The position numbers and the translations under genes were made by a program. This document shows, one piece after another, positions 39,799 through 51,722 of a DNA stretch of 64,000 bases; position 1 is the stretch's first letter, and the number at the start of each line of letters is the position of its first letter. The stretch comes from Halisarca cf. caerulea. Lineage: Eukaryota > Porifera > Demospongiae > Chondrillida > Halisarcidae. The notes beneath the pieces were generated by a model. The model did no database searches. It worked only from the letters and a program-made list of their open reading frames with translations, and was not told where the DNA came from. The stretch lies in the NCBI GenBank assembly GCA_963170055.1, contig CAUJGJ010000287.1, positions 525,650 to 589,649 of the forward strand. Direction: 5' to 3'.

Positions 39799-41942
39799 AA
39801 TGAAAGTTACTTTGTTCACATTTTAAGAAATTTGCAACTTTGGCAATTTTATTCTTATCATAAAATTTAATTTACCACCGTTAACATTTTTAAGAGACTT
39901 TGGAATAGTTGTTTAAGCTGAAATTTGCATTGAATGAAAGTTACTTTCTTCACATTTTAAGAAATTTGCAACTTTGGCAATTTTATTCTTATGATAAAAT
40001 TAAAATTACCAGCGTTAACATTTTGAAGAGACTTTGGAATAGTTGTTTAAGCTGAAATTTGCATTAAATGAAAGTTACTTTGTTCACATTTTAAGAAATT
40101 TGCAACTTTGGCAATTTTATTCTTATCATAAAATTTAATTTACCACCGTTAACATTTTTAAGAGACTTTGGAATAGTTGTTTAAGCTGAAATTTGCATTG
40201 AATGAAAGTTACTTTCTTCACATTTTAAGAAATTTGCAACTTTGGCAATTTTATTCTTATGATAAAATTAAAATTACCACCGTTAACATTTTGAAGAGAC
40301 TTTGGAATAGTTGTTTAAGCTGAAATTTGCATTAAATGAAAGTTACTTTCTTCACATTTTAAGAAATTTGCAACTTTGGCAATTTTATTCTTATGATAAA
40401 ATTAAAATTACCAGCGTTAACATTTTCAAGAGACTTTGGAATAGTTGTTTAAGCTGAAATTTGCATTAAATGAAAGTTACATTCTTCACATTTTAAGAAA
40501 TTTGCAACTTTGGCAATTTTATTCTTATGATAAAATTAAAATTACCAGCGTTAACATTTTCAAGAGACTTTGGAATAGTTGTTTAAGCTGAAATTTGCAT
40601 TAAATGAAAGTTACATTCTTCACATTTTAAGAAATTTGCAACTTTGGCAATTTTATTCTTATGATAAAATTAAAATTACCACCGTTAACATTTTGAAGAG
40701 ACTTTGGAATAGTTGTTTAAGCTGAAATTTGCATTAAATGAAAGTTACTTTCTTCACATTTTAAGAAATTTGCAACTTTGGCAATTTTATTCTTATGATA
40801 AAATTAAAATTACCAGCGTTAACATTTTCAAGAGACTTTGGAATAGTTGTTTAAGCTGAAATTTGCATTAAATGAAAGTTACTTTCTTCACATTTTAAGA
40901 AATTTGCAACTTTGGCAATTTTATTATTATGATAAAATTAAAATTACCACCGTTAACATTTTTAAGAGACTTTGGAATAGTTGTTTAAGCTGAAATTTGC
41001 ATTAAATGAAAGTTACTTTGTTCACATTTTAAGAAATTTGCAACTTTGGCAATTTTATTCTTATCATAAAATTTAATTTACCACCGTTAACATTTTTAAG
41101 AGACTTTGGAATAGTTGTTTAAGCTGAAATTTGCATTGAATGAAAGTTACTTTCTTCACATTTTAAGAAATTTGCAACTTTGGCAATTTTATTCTTATGA
41201 TAAAATTAAAATTACCAGCGTTAACATTTTGAAGAGACTTTGGAATAGTTGTTTAAGCTGAAATTTGCATTAAATGAAAGTTACTTTCTTCACATTTTAA
41301 GAAATTTGCAACTTTGGCAATTTTATTCTTATGATAAAATTAAAATTACCAGCGTTAACATTTTCAAGAGACTTTGGAATAGTTGTTTAAGCTGAAATTT
41401 GCATTAAATGAAAGTTACTTTCTTCACATTTTAAGAAATTTGCAACTTTGGCAATTTTATTCTTATGATAAAATTAAAATTACCAGCGTTAACATTTTCA
41501 AGAGACTTTGGAATAGTTGTTTAAGCTGAAATTTGCATTAAATGAAAGTTACTTTCTTCACATTTTAAGAAATTTGCAACTTTGGCAATTTTATTCTTAT
41601 GATAAAATTAAAATTACCACCGTTAACATTTTCAAGAGACTTTGGAATAGTTGTTTAAGCTGAAATTTGCATTAAATGAAAGTTACTTTCTTCACATTTT
41701 AAGAAATTTGCAACTTTGGAAATTTTATTCTTATGATAAAATTAAAATTACCAGCGTTAACATTTTCAAGAGACTTTGGAATAGTTGTTTAAGCTGAAAT
41801 TTGCATTAAATGAAAGTTACATTCTTCACATTTTAAGAAATTTGCAACTTTGGCAATTTTATTCTTATGATAAAATTAAAATTACCACCGTTAACATTTT
41901 GAAGAGACTTTGGAATAGTTTTTTAAGCTGAAATTTGCATTA
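39665..41942. repeat. 17-monomer block, copy 2 (41-monomer offset)
   Basis: Matches 34171-36448 monomer by monomer at 5494 bp distance. Its first monomer is also the last of the second 7-mer copy. Its last seven monomers (41005-41942) were then duplicated in tandem. Confidence 0.92.
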
Positions 41943-42880
41943 AATGAAAGTTACTTTGTTCACATTTTAAGAAATTTGCAACTTTGGCAATTTTATTCTT
42001 ATCATAAAATTTAATTTACCACCGTTAACATTTTTAAGAGACTTTGGAATAGTTGTTTAAGCTGAAATTTGCATTGAATGAAAGTTACTTTCTTCACATT
42101 TTAAGAAATTTGCAACTTTGGCAATTTTATTCTTATGATAAAATTAAAATTACCAGCGTTAACATTTTGAAGAGACTTTGGAATAGTTGTTTAAGCTGAA
42201 ATTTGCATTAAATGAAAGTTACTTTCTTCACATTTTAAGAAATTTGCAACTTTGGCAATTTTATTCTTATGATAAAATTAAAATTACCAGCGTTAACATT
42301 TTCAAGAGACTTTGGAATAGTTGTTTAAGCTGAAATTTGCATTAAATGAAAGTTACTTTCTTCACATTTTAAGAAATTTGCAACTTTGGCAATTTTATTC
42401 TTATGATAAAATTAAAATTACCAGCGTTAACATTTTCAAGAGACTTTGGAATAGTTGTTTAAGCTGAAATTTGCATTAAATGAAAGTTACTTTCTTCACA
42501 TTTTAAGAAATTTGCAACTTTGGCAATTTTATTCTTATGATAAAATTAAAATTACCACCGTTAACATTTTCAAGAGACTTTGGAATAGTTGTTTAAGCTG
42601 AAATTTGCATTAAATGAAAGTTACTTTCTTCACATTTTAAGAAATTTGCAACTTTGGAAATTTTATTCTTATGATAAAATTAAAATTACCAGCGTTAACA
42701 TTTTCAAGAGACTTTGGAATAGTTGTTTAAGCTGAAATTTGCATTAAATGAAAGTTACATTCTTCACATTTTAAGAAATTTGCAACTTTGGCAATTTTAT
42801 TCTTATGATAAAATTAAAATTACCACCGTTAACATTTTGAAGAGACTTTGGAATAGTTTTTTAAGCTGAAATTTGCATTA
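41005..42880. repeat. 7-monomer tandem duplication inside the second block (938 bp each)
   Basis: Copies are 41005-41942 and 41943-42880. Order is FL+G134, CGGG, CGGC, CGGC, CGCC, 'tttggaaatt'-CGGC, A13-CGCG+T113. The 'ggaaatt' marker lies at 41720 and 42658, exactly 938 bp apart. The first block at 34171-36448 has only one copy of this 7-mer, so this duplication is younger than the 41-monomer-offset duplication. Confidence 0.93.
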
Positions 42881-43952
42881 AATGAAAGTTACTTTCTTCA
42901 CATTTTAAGAAATTTGCAACTTTGGCAATTTTATTCTTATGATAAAATTAAAATTACCAGCGTTAACATTTTGAAGAGACTTTGGAATAGTTGTTTAAGC
43001 TGAAATTTGCATTAAATGAAAGTTACTTTCTTCACATTTTAAGAAATTTGCAACTTTGGCAATTTTATTCTCATGATAAAATTAAAATTACCACCGTTAA
43101 CATTTTTAAGAGACTTTGGAATAGTTGTTTAAGCTGAAATTTGCATTAAATGAAAGTTACTTTGTTCACATTTTAAGAAATTTGCAACTTTGGCAATTTT
43201 ATTCTTATGATAAAATTAAAATTACCAGCGTTAACATTTTCAAGAGACTTTGGAATAGTTGTTTAAGCTGAAATTTGCATTAAATGAAAGTTACTTTCTT
43301 CACATTTTAAGAAATTTGCAACTTTGGCAATTTTATTCTTATGATAAAATTAAAATTACCACCGTTAACATTTTGAAGAGACTTTGGAATAGTTTTTTAA
43401 GCTGAAATTTGCATTAAATGAAAGTTACTTTCTTCACATTTTAAGAAATTTGCAACTTTGGCAATTTTATTCTTATGATAAAATTAAAATTACCAGCGTT
43501 AACATTTTCAAGAGACTTTGGAATAGTTGTTTAAGCTGAAATTTGCATTAAATGAAAGTTACTTTCTTCACATTTTAAGAAATTTGCAACTTTGGCAATT
43601 TTATTCTTATGATAAAATTAAAATTACCAGCGTTAACATTTTCAAGAGACTTTGGAATAGTTGTTTAAGCTGAAATTTGCATTAAATGAAAGTTACTTTC
43701 TTCACATTTTAAGAAATTTGCAACTTTGGCAATTTTATTCTTATGATAAAATTAAAATTACCACCGTTAACATTTTCAAGAGACTTTGGAATAGTTGTTT
43801 AAGCTGAAATTTGCATTAAATGAAAGTTACTTTCTTCACATTTTAAGAAATTTGCAACTTTGGCAATTTTATTCTTATGATAAAATTAAAATTACCAGCG
43901 TTAACATTTTCAAGAGACTTTGGAATAGTTGTTTAAGCTGAAATTTGCATTA
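42881..43952. repeat. Monomers 320-327, end of the repeated block
   Basis: CGGG, 'attctcatg' CGCT, GGGC, CGCG+T113, CGGC, CGGC, CGCC, CGGC. The first six follow monomers 272-277 except that monomer 322 has G16 where 274 has C16. G16 with G80 is an uncommon combination, so 322 may be a recombinant. Confidence 0.82.
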
Positions 43953-44486
43953 AATGAAAGTTACATTCTTCACATTTTAAGAAATTTGCAACTTTGGCAA
44001 TTTTATTCTTATGATAAAATTAAAATTACCCCCGTTAACATTTTGAAGAGACTTTGGAATAGTTTTTTAAGCTGAAATTTGTATTAAATGAAAGTTACTT
44101 TCTTCACATTTTAAGAAATTTGCAACTTTGGCAATTTTATTCTTATGATAAAATTAAAATTACCACCGTTAACATTTTTAAGAGACTTTGGAATAGTTGT
44201 TTAAGCTGAAATTTGCATTAAATGAAAGTTACATTCTTCACATTTTAAGAAATTTGCAACTTTGGCAATTTTATTCTTATGATAAAATTAAAATTACCCC
44301 CGTTAACATTTTGAAGAGACTTTGGAATAGTTTTTTAAGCTGAAATTTGTATTAAATGAAAGTTACTTTCTTCACATTTTAAGAAATTTGCAACTTTGGC
44401 AATTTTATTCTTATGATAAAATTAAAATTACCACCGTTAACATTTTTAAGACTTTGGAATAGTTGTTTAAGCTGAAATTTGCATTA
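43953..44486. repeat. Two-monomer tandem duplication with a 2-bp deletion in the second copy
   Basis: Monomers 328 and 330 share A13, 'acccccg' (c at position 79), T113 and 'ttgtatt' (t at 130), and alternate with CGCT monomers 329 and 331. Monomer 331 lacks 2 bp ('ttaagactttgg' in place of 'ttaagagactttgg', near 44450). This is the only indel in the first 59.4 kb. It probably reflects loss of one ag from the agag pair. Confidence 0.93.
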
Positions 44487-46094
44487 AATGAAAGTTACAT
44501 TCTTCACATTTTAAGAAATTTGCAACTTTGGCAATTTTATTCTTATGATAAAATTTAAATTACCACCGTTAACATTTTCAAGAGACTTTGGAATAGTTGT
44601 TTAAGCTGAAATTTGCATTAAATGAAAGTTACTTTCTTCACATTTTAAGAAATTTGCAACTTTGGCAATTTTATTCTTATGATAAAATTAAAATTACCAG
44701 CGTTAACATTTTCAAGAGACTTTGGAATAGTTGTTTAAGCTGAAATTTGCATTAAATGAAAGTTACTTTCTTCACATTTTAAGAAATTTGCAACTTTGGC
44801 AATTTTATTCTTATGATAAAATTAAAATTACCAGCGTTAACATTTTCAAGAGACTTTGGAATAGTTGTTTAAGCTGAAATTTGCATTAAATGAAAGTTAC
44901 ATTCTTCACATTTTAAGAAATTTGCAACTTTGGCAATTTTATTCTTATGATAAAATTAAAATTACCACCGTTAACATTTTGAAGAGACTTTGGAATAGTT
45001 TTTTAAGCTGAAATTTGCATTAAATGAAAGTTACTTTCTTCACATTTTAAGAAATTTGCAACTTTGGCAATTTTATTCTTATGATAAAATTAAAATTACC
45101 AGCGTTAACATTTTGAAGAGACTTTGGAATAGTTGTTTAAGCTGAAATTTGCATTAAATGAAAGTTACTTTCTTCACATTTTAAGAAATTTGCAACTTTG
45201 GCAATTTTATTCTTATGATAAAATTAAAATTACCACCGTTAACATTTTTAAGAGACTTTGGAATAGTTGTTTAAGCTGAAATTTGCATTAAATGAAAGTT
45301 ACTTTGTTCACATTTTAAGAAATTTGCAACTTTGGCAATTTTATTCTTATGATAAAATTTAAATTACCACCGTTAACATTTTCAAGAGACTTTGGAATAG
45401 TTGTTTAAGCTGAAATTTGCATTAAATGAAAGTTACTTTCTTCACATTTTAAGAAATTTGCAACTTTGGCAATTTTATTCTTATGATAAAATTAAAATTA
45501 CCAGCGTTAACATTTTCAAGAGACTTTGGAATAGTTGTTTAAGCTGAAATTTGCATTAAATGAAAGTTACTTTCTTCACATTTTAAGAAATTTGCAACTT
45601 TGGCAATTTTATTCTTATGATAAAATTAAAATTACCAGCGTTAACATTTTCAAGAGACTTTGGAATAGTTGTTTAAGCTGAAATTTGCATTAAATGAAAG
45701 TTACATTCTTCACATTTTAAGAAATTTGCAACTTTGGCAATTTTATTCTTATGATAAAATTAAAATTACCACCGTTAACATTTTGAAGAGACTTTGGAAT
45801 AGTTTTTTAAGCTGAAATTTGCATTAAATGAAAGTTACTTTCTTCACATTTTAAGAAATTTGCAACTTTGGCAATTTTATTCTTATGATAAAATTAAAAT
45901 TACCAGCGTTAACATTTTGAAGAGACTTTGGAATAGTTGTTTAAGCTGAAATTTGCATTAAATGAAAGTTACTTTCTTCACATTTTAAGAAATTTGCAAC
46001 TTTGGCAATTTTATTCTTATGATAAAATTAAAATTACCACCGTTAACATTTTTAAGAGACTTTGGAATAGTTGTTTAAGCTGAAATTTGCATTA
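44487..46094. repeat. 6-monomer higher-order repeat, two tandem copies (804 bp each)
   Basis: Copies are 44487-45290 and 45291-46094. Order is 'aaatttaaatt'-CC, CGGC, CGGC, A13-CGCG+T113, CGGG, CGCT. The 'aaatttaaatt' marker sits at 44551 and 45355, 804 bp apart. The first monomer of copy 1 has A13 while that of copy 2 has G16, so they are not fully identical. Confidence 0.9.
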
Positions 46095-47032
46095 AATGAA
46101 AGTTACTTTGTTCACATTTTAAGAAATTTGCAACTTTGGCAATTTTATTCTTATGATAAAATTAAAATTACCAGCGTTAACATTTTCAAGAGACTTTGGA
46201 ATAGTTGTTTAAGCTGAAATTTGCATTAAATGAAAGTTACTTTCTTCACATTTTAAGAAATTTGCAACTTTGGCAATTTTATTATTATGATAAAATTAAA
46301 ATTACCAGCGTTAACATTTTGAAGAGACTTTGGAATAGTTGTTTAAGCTGAAATTTGCATTAAATGAAAGTTACTTTCTTCACATTTTAAGAAATTTGCA
46401 ACTTTGGCAATTTTATTCTTATGATAAAATTAAAATTACCAGCGTTAACATTTTCAAGAGACTTTGGAATAGTTGTTTAAGCTGAAATTTGCATTAAATG
46501 AAAGTTACATTCTTCACATTTTAAGAAATTTGCAACTTTGGCAATTTTATTCTTATGATAAAATTAAAATTACCACCGTTAACATTTTGAAGAGACTTTG
46601 GAATAGTTTTTTAAGCTGAAATTTGCATTAAATGAAAGTTACTTTCTTCACATTTTAAGAAATTTGCAACTTTGGCAATTTTATTCTTATGATAAAATTA
46701 AAATTACCAGCGTTAACATTTTGAAGAGACTTTGGAATAGTTGTTTAAGCTGAAATTTGCATTAAATGAAAGTTACTTTCTTCACATTTTAAGAAATTTG
46801 CAACTTTGGCAATTTTATTCTTATGATAAAATTAAAATTACCAGCGTTAACATTTTCAAGAGACTTTGGAATAGTTGTTTAAGCTGAAATTTGCATTAAA
46901 TGAAAGTTACATTCTTCACATTTTAAGAAATTTGCAACTTTGGCAATTTTATTCTTATGATAAAATTAAAATTACCACCGTTAACATTTTGAAGAGACTT
47001 TGGAATAGTTTTTTAAGCTGAAATTTGCATTA
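46095..47032. repeat. Monomers 344-350 with a tandem trimer of A13+T113
   Basis: GGGC, 'attattat'-CGGG, CGGC, A13-CGCG+T113, CGGG, CGGC, A13-CGCG+T113. The run CGGC, A13-T113, CGGG occurs twice in tandem (monomers 346-348 and 349-351), a 402-bp trimer. Confidence 0.82.
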
Positions 47033-49042
47033 AATGAAAGTTACTTTCTTCACATTTTAAGAAATTTGCAACTTTGGCAATTTTATTCTTATGATAAAAT
47101 TAAAATTACCAGCGTTAACATTTTGAAGAGACTTTGGAATAGTTGTTTAAGCTGAAATTTGCATTAAATGAAAGTTACTTTCTTCACATTTTAAGAAATT
47201 TGCAACTTTGGCAATTTTATTCTTATGATAAAATTAAAATTACCACCGTTAACATTTTTAAGAGACTTTGGAATAGTTGTTTAAGCTGAAATTTGCATTA
47301 AATGAAAGTTACTTTGTTCACATTTTAAGAAATTTGCAACTTTGGCAATTTTATTCTTATGATAAAATTAAAATTACCAGCGTTAACATTTTCAAGAGAC
47401 TTTGGAATAGTTGTTTAAGCTGAAATTTGCATTAAATGAAAGTTACTTTCTTCACATTTTAAGAAATTTGCAACTTTGGCAATTTTATTCTTATGATAAA
47501 ATTAAAATTACCACCGTTAACATTTTCAAGAGACTTTGGAATAGTTGTTTAAGCTGAAATTTGCATTAAATGAAAGTTACTTTCTTCACATTTTAAGAAA
47601 TTTGCAACTTTGGCAATTTTATTCTTATGATAAAATTAAAATTACCACCGTTAACATTTTCAAGAGACTTTGGAATAGTTGTTTAAGCTGAAATTTGCAT
47701 TAAATGAAAGTTACTTTCTTCACATTTTAAGAAATTTGCAACTTTGGCAATTTTATTCTTATGATAAAATTAAAATTACCAGCGTTAACATTTTCAAGAG
47801 ACTTTGGAATAGTTGTTTAAGCTGAAATTTGCATTAAATGAAAGTTACTTTCTTCACATTTTAAGAAATTTGCAACTTTGGCAATTTTATTCTTATGATA
47901 AAATTAAAATTACCACCGTTAACATTTTTAAGAGACTTTGGAATAGTTGTTTAAGCTGAAATTTGCATTAAATGAAAGTTACTTTGTTCACATTTTAAGA
48001 AATTTGCAACTTTGGCAATTTTATTCTTATCATAAAATTTAATTTACCACCGTTAACATTTTTAAGAGACTTTGGAATAGTTGTTTAAGCTGAAATTTGC
48101 ATTGAATGAAAGTTACTTTCTTCACATTTTAAGAAATTTGCAACTTTGGCAATTTTATTCTTATGATAAAATTAAAATTACCACCGTTAACATTTTGAAG
48201 AGACTTTGGAATAGTTGTTTAAGCTGAAATTTGCATTAAATGAAAGTTACTTTCTTCACATTTTAAGAAATTTGCAACTTTGGCAATTTTATTCTTATGA
48301 TAAAATTAAAATTACCAGCGTTAACATTTTCAAGAGACTTTGGAATAGTTGTTTAAGCTGAAATTTGCATTAAATGAAAGTTACATTCTTCACATTTTAA
48401 GAAATTTGCAACTTTGGCAATTTTATTCTTATGATAAAATTAAAATTACCAGCGTTAACATTTTCAAGAGACTTTGGAATAGTTGTTTAAGCTGAAATTT
48501 GCATTAAATGAAAGTTACATTCTTCACATTTTAAGAAATTTGCAACTTTGGCAATTTTATTCTTATGATAAAATTAAAATTACCACCGTTAACATTTTGA
48601 AGAGACTTTGGAATAGTTGTTTAAGCTGAAATTTGCATTAAACGAAAGTTACTTTCTTCACATTTTAAGAAATTTGCAACTTTGGCAATTTTATTCTTAT
48701 GATAAAATTACAATTACCAGCGTTAACATTTTGAAGAGACTTTGGAATAGTTGTTTAAGCTGAAATTTGCATTAAATGAAAGTTACTTTCTTCACATTTT
48801 AAGAAATTTGCAACTTTGGCAATTTTATTATTATGATAAAATTAAAATTACCACCGTTAACATTTTTAAGAGACTTTGGAATAGTTGTTTAAGCTGAAAT
48901 TTGCATTAAATGAAAGTTACTTTGTTCACATTTTAAGAAATTTGCAACTTTGGCAATTTTATTCTTATCATAAAATTTAATTTACCACCGTTAACATTTT
49001 TAAGAGACTTTGGAATAGTTGTTTAAGCTGAAATTTGCATTA
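47033..49042. repeat. 15-monomer segment repeated at 20-monomer spacing, copy 1
   Basis: Monomers 351-365 match 371-385 at 2680 bp distance. The rare 'taaacgaaag' marker (48643 and 51323) fixes the spacing, supported by 'attattat', two FL monomers and the A13 pair in the same places. Monomer 363 has a private c ('ttacaattacc') missing from its partner, and so acquired after duplication. Confidence 0.92.
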
Positions 49043-49712
49043 AATGAAAGTTACTTTCTTCACATTTTAAGAAATTTGCAACTTTGGCAATTTTATTCTT
49101 ATGATAAAATTAAAATTACCAGCGTTAACATTTTGAAGAGACTTTGGAATAGTTGTTTAAGCTGAAATTTGCATTAAATGAAAGTTACTTTCTTCACATT
49201 TTAAGAAATTTGCAACTTTGGCAATTTTATTCTTATGATAAAATTAAAATTACCAGCGTTAACATTTTCAAGAGACTTTGGAATAGTTGTTTAAGCTGAA
49301 ATTTGCATTAAATGAAAGTTACATTCTTCACATTTTAAGAAATTTGCAACTTTGGCAATTTTATTCTTATGATAAAATTAAAATTACCACCGTTAACATT
49401 TTGAAGAGACTTTGGAATAGTTTTTTAAGCTGAAATTTGCATTAAATGAAAGTTACTTTCTTCACATTTTAAGAAATTTGCAACTTTGGCAATTTTATTC
49501 TTATGATAAAATTAAAATTACCAGCGTTAACATTTTCAAGAGACTTTGGAATAGTTGTTTAAGCTGAAATTTGCATTAAATGAAAGTTACTTTCTTCACA
49601 TTTTAAGAAATTTGCAACTTTGGCAATTTTATTCTTATGATAAAATTAAAATTACCACCGTTAACATTTTGAAGAGACTTTGGAATAGTTTTTTAAGCTG
49701 AAATTTGCATTA
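49043..49712. repeat. Monomers 366-370 between the two 20-mer copies
   Basis: CGGG, CGGC, A13-CGCG+T113, CGGC, CGCG+T113. The last two resemble monomers 274-275 and 322-323. These are the rightmost T113 monomers in the window; T113 is confined to about 36.4-49.7 kb. Confidence 0.82.
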
Positions 49713-51722
49713 AATGAAAGTTACTTTCTTCACATTTTAAGAAATTTGCAACTTTGGCAATTTTATTCTTATGATAAAATTAAAATTACCAGCGTTAACA
49801 TTTTGAAGAGACTTTGGAATAGTTGTTTAAGCTGAAATTTGCATTAAATGAAAGTTACTTTCTTCACATTTTAAGAAATTTGCAACTTTGGCAATTTTAT
49901 TCTTATGATAAAATTAAAATTACCACCGTTAACATTTTTAAGAGACTTTGGAATAGTTGTTTAAGCTGAAATTTGCATTAAATGAAAGTTACTTTGTTCA
50001 CATTTTAAGAAATTTGCAACTTTGGCAATTTTATTCTTATGATAAAATTAAAATTACCAGCGTTAACATTTTCAAGAGACTTTGGAATAGTTGTTTAAGC
50101 TGAAATTTGCATTAAATGAAAGTTACTTTCTTCACATTTTAAGAAATTTGCAACTTTGGCAATTTTATTCTTATGATAAAATTAAAATTACCACCGTTAA
50201 CATTTTCAAGAGACTTTGGAATAGTTGTTTAAGCTGAAATTTGCATTAAATGAAAGTTACTTTCTTCACATTTTAAGAAATTTGCAACTTTGGCAATTTT
50301 ATTCTTATGATAAAATTAAAATTACCACCGTTAACATTTTCAAGAGACTTTGGAATAGTTGTTTAAGCTGAAATTTGCATTAAATGAAAGTTACTTTCTT
50401 CACATTTTAAGAAATTTGCAACTTTGGCAATTTTATTCTTATGATAAAATTAAAATTACCAGCGTTAACATTTTCAAGAGACTTTGGAATAGTTGTTTAA
50501 GCTGAAATTTGCATTAAATGAAAGTTACTTTCTTCACATTTTAAGAAATTTGCAACTTTGGCAATTTTATTCTTATGATAAAATTAAAATTACCACCGTT
50601 AACATTTTTAAGAGACTTTGGAATAGTTGTTTAAGCTGAAATTTGCATTAAATGAAAGTTACTTTGTTCACATTTTAAGAAATTTGCAACTTTGGCAATT
50701 TTATTCTTATCATAAAATTTAATTTACCACCGTTAACATTTTTAAGAGACTTTGGAATAGTTGTTTAAGCTGAAATTTGCATTGAATGAAAGTTACTTTC
50801 TTCACATTTTAAGAAATTTGCAACTTTGGCAATTTTATTCTTATGATAAAATTAAAATTACCACCGTTAACATTTTGAAGAGACTTTGGAATAGTTGTTT
50901 AAGCTGAAATTTGCATTAAATGAAAGTTACTTTCTTCACATTTTAAGAAATTTGCAACTTTGGCAATTTTATTCTTATGATAAAATTAAAATTACCAGCG
51001 TTAACATTTTCAAGAGACTTTGGAATAGTTGTTTAAGCTGAAATTTGCATTAAATGAAAGTTACATTCTTCACATTTTAAGAAATTTGCAACTTTGGCAA
51101 TTTTATTCTTATGATAAAATTAAAATTACCAGCGTTAACATTTTCAAGAGACTTTGGAATAGTTGTTTAAGCTGAAATTTGCATTAAATGAAAGTTACAT
51201 TCTTCACATTTTAAGAAATTTGCAACTTTGGCAATTTTATTCTTATGATAAAATTAAAATTACCACCGTTAACATTTTGAAGAGACTTTGGAATAGTTGT
51301 TTAAGCTGAAATTTGCATTAAACGAAAGTTACTTTCTTCACATTTTAAGAAATTTGCAACTTTGGCAATTTTATTCTTATGATAAAATTAAAATTACCAG
51401 CGTTAACATTTTGAAGAGACTTTGGAATAGTTGTTTAAGCTGAAATTTGCATTAAATGAAAGTTACTTTCTTCACATTTTAAGAAATTTGCAACTTTGGC
51501 AATTTTATTATTATGATAAAATTAAAATTACCACCGTTAACATTTTTAAGAGACTTTGGAATAGTTGTTTAAGCTGAAATTTGCATTAAATGAAAGTTAC
51601 TTTGTTCACATTTTAAGAAATTTGCAACTTTGGCAATTTTATTCTTATCATAAAATTTAATTTACCACCGTTAACATTTTTAAGAGACTTTGGAATAGTT
51701 GTTTAAGCTGAAATTTGCATTA
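49713..51722. repeat. 15-monomer segment repeated at 20-monomer spacing, copy 2
   Basis: Matches 47033-49042. The final two monomers ('attattat' then FL) are followed by another 'attattat' and FL pair (51723-51990), a 2-monomer tandem duplication at the edge of the copy. Confidence 0.92.
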
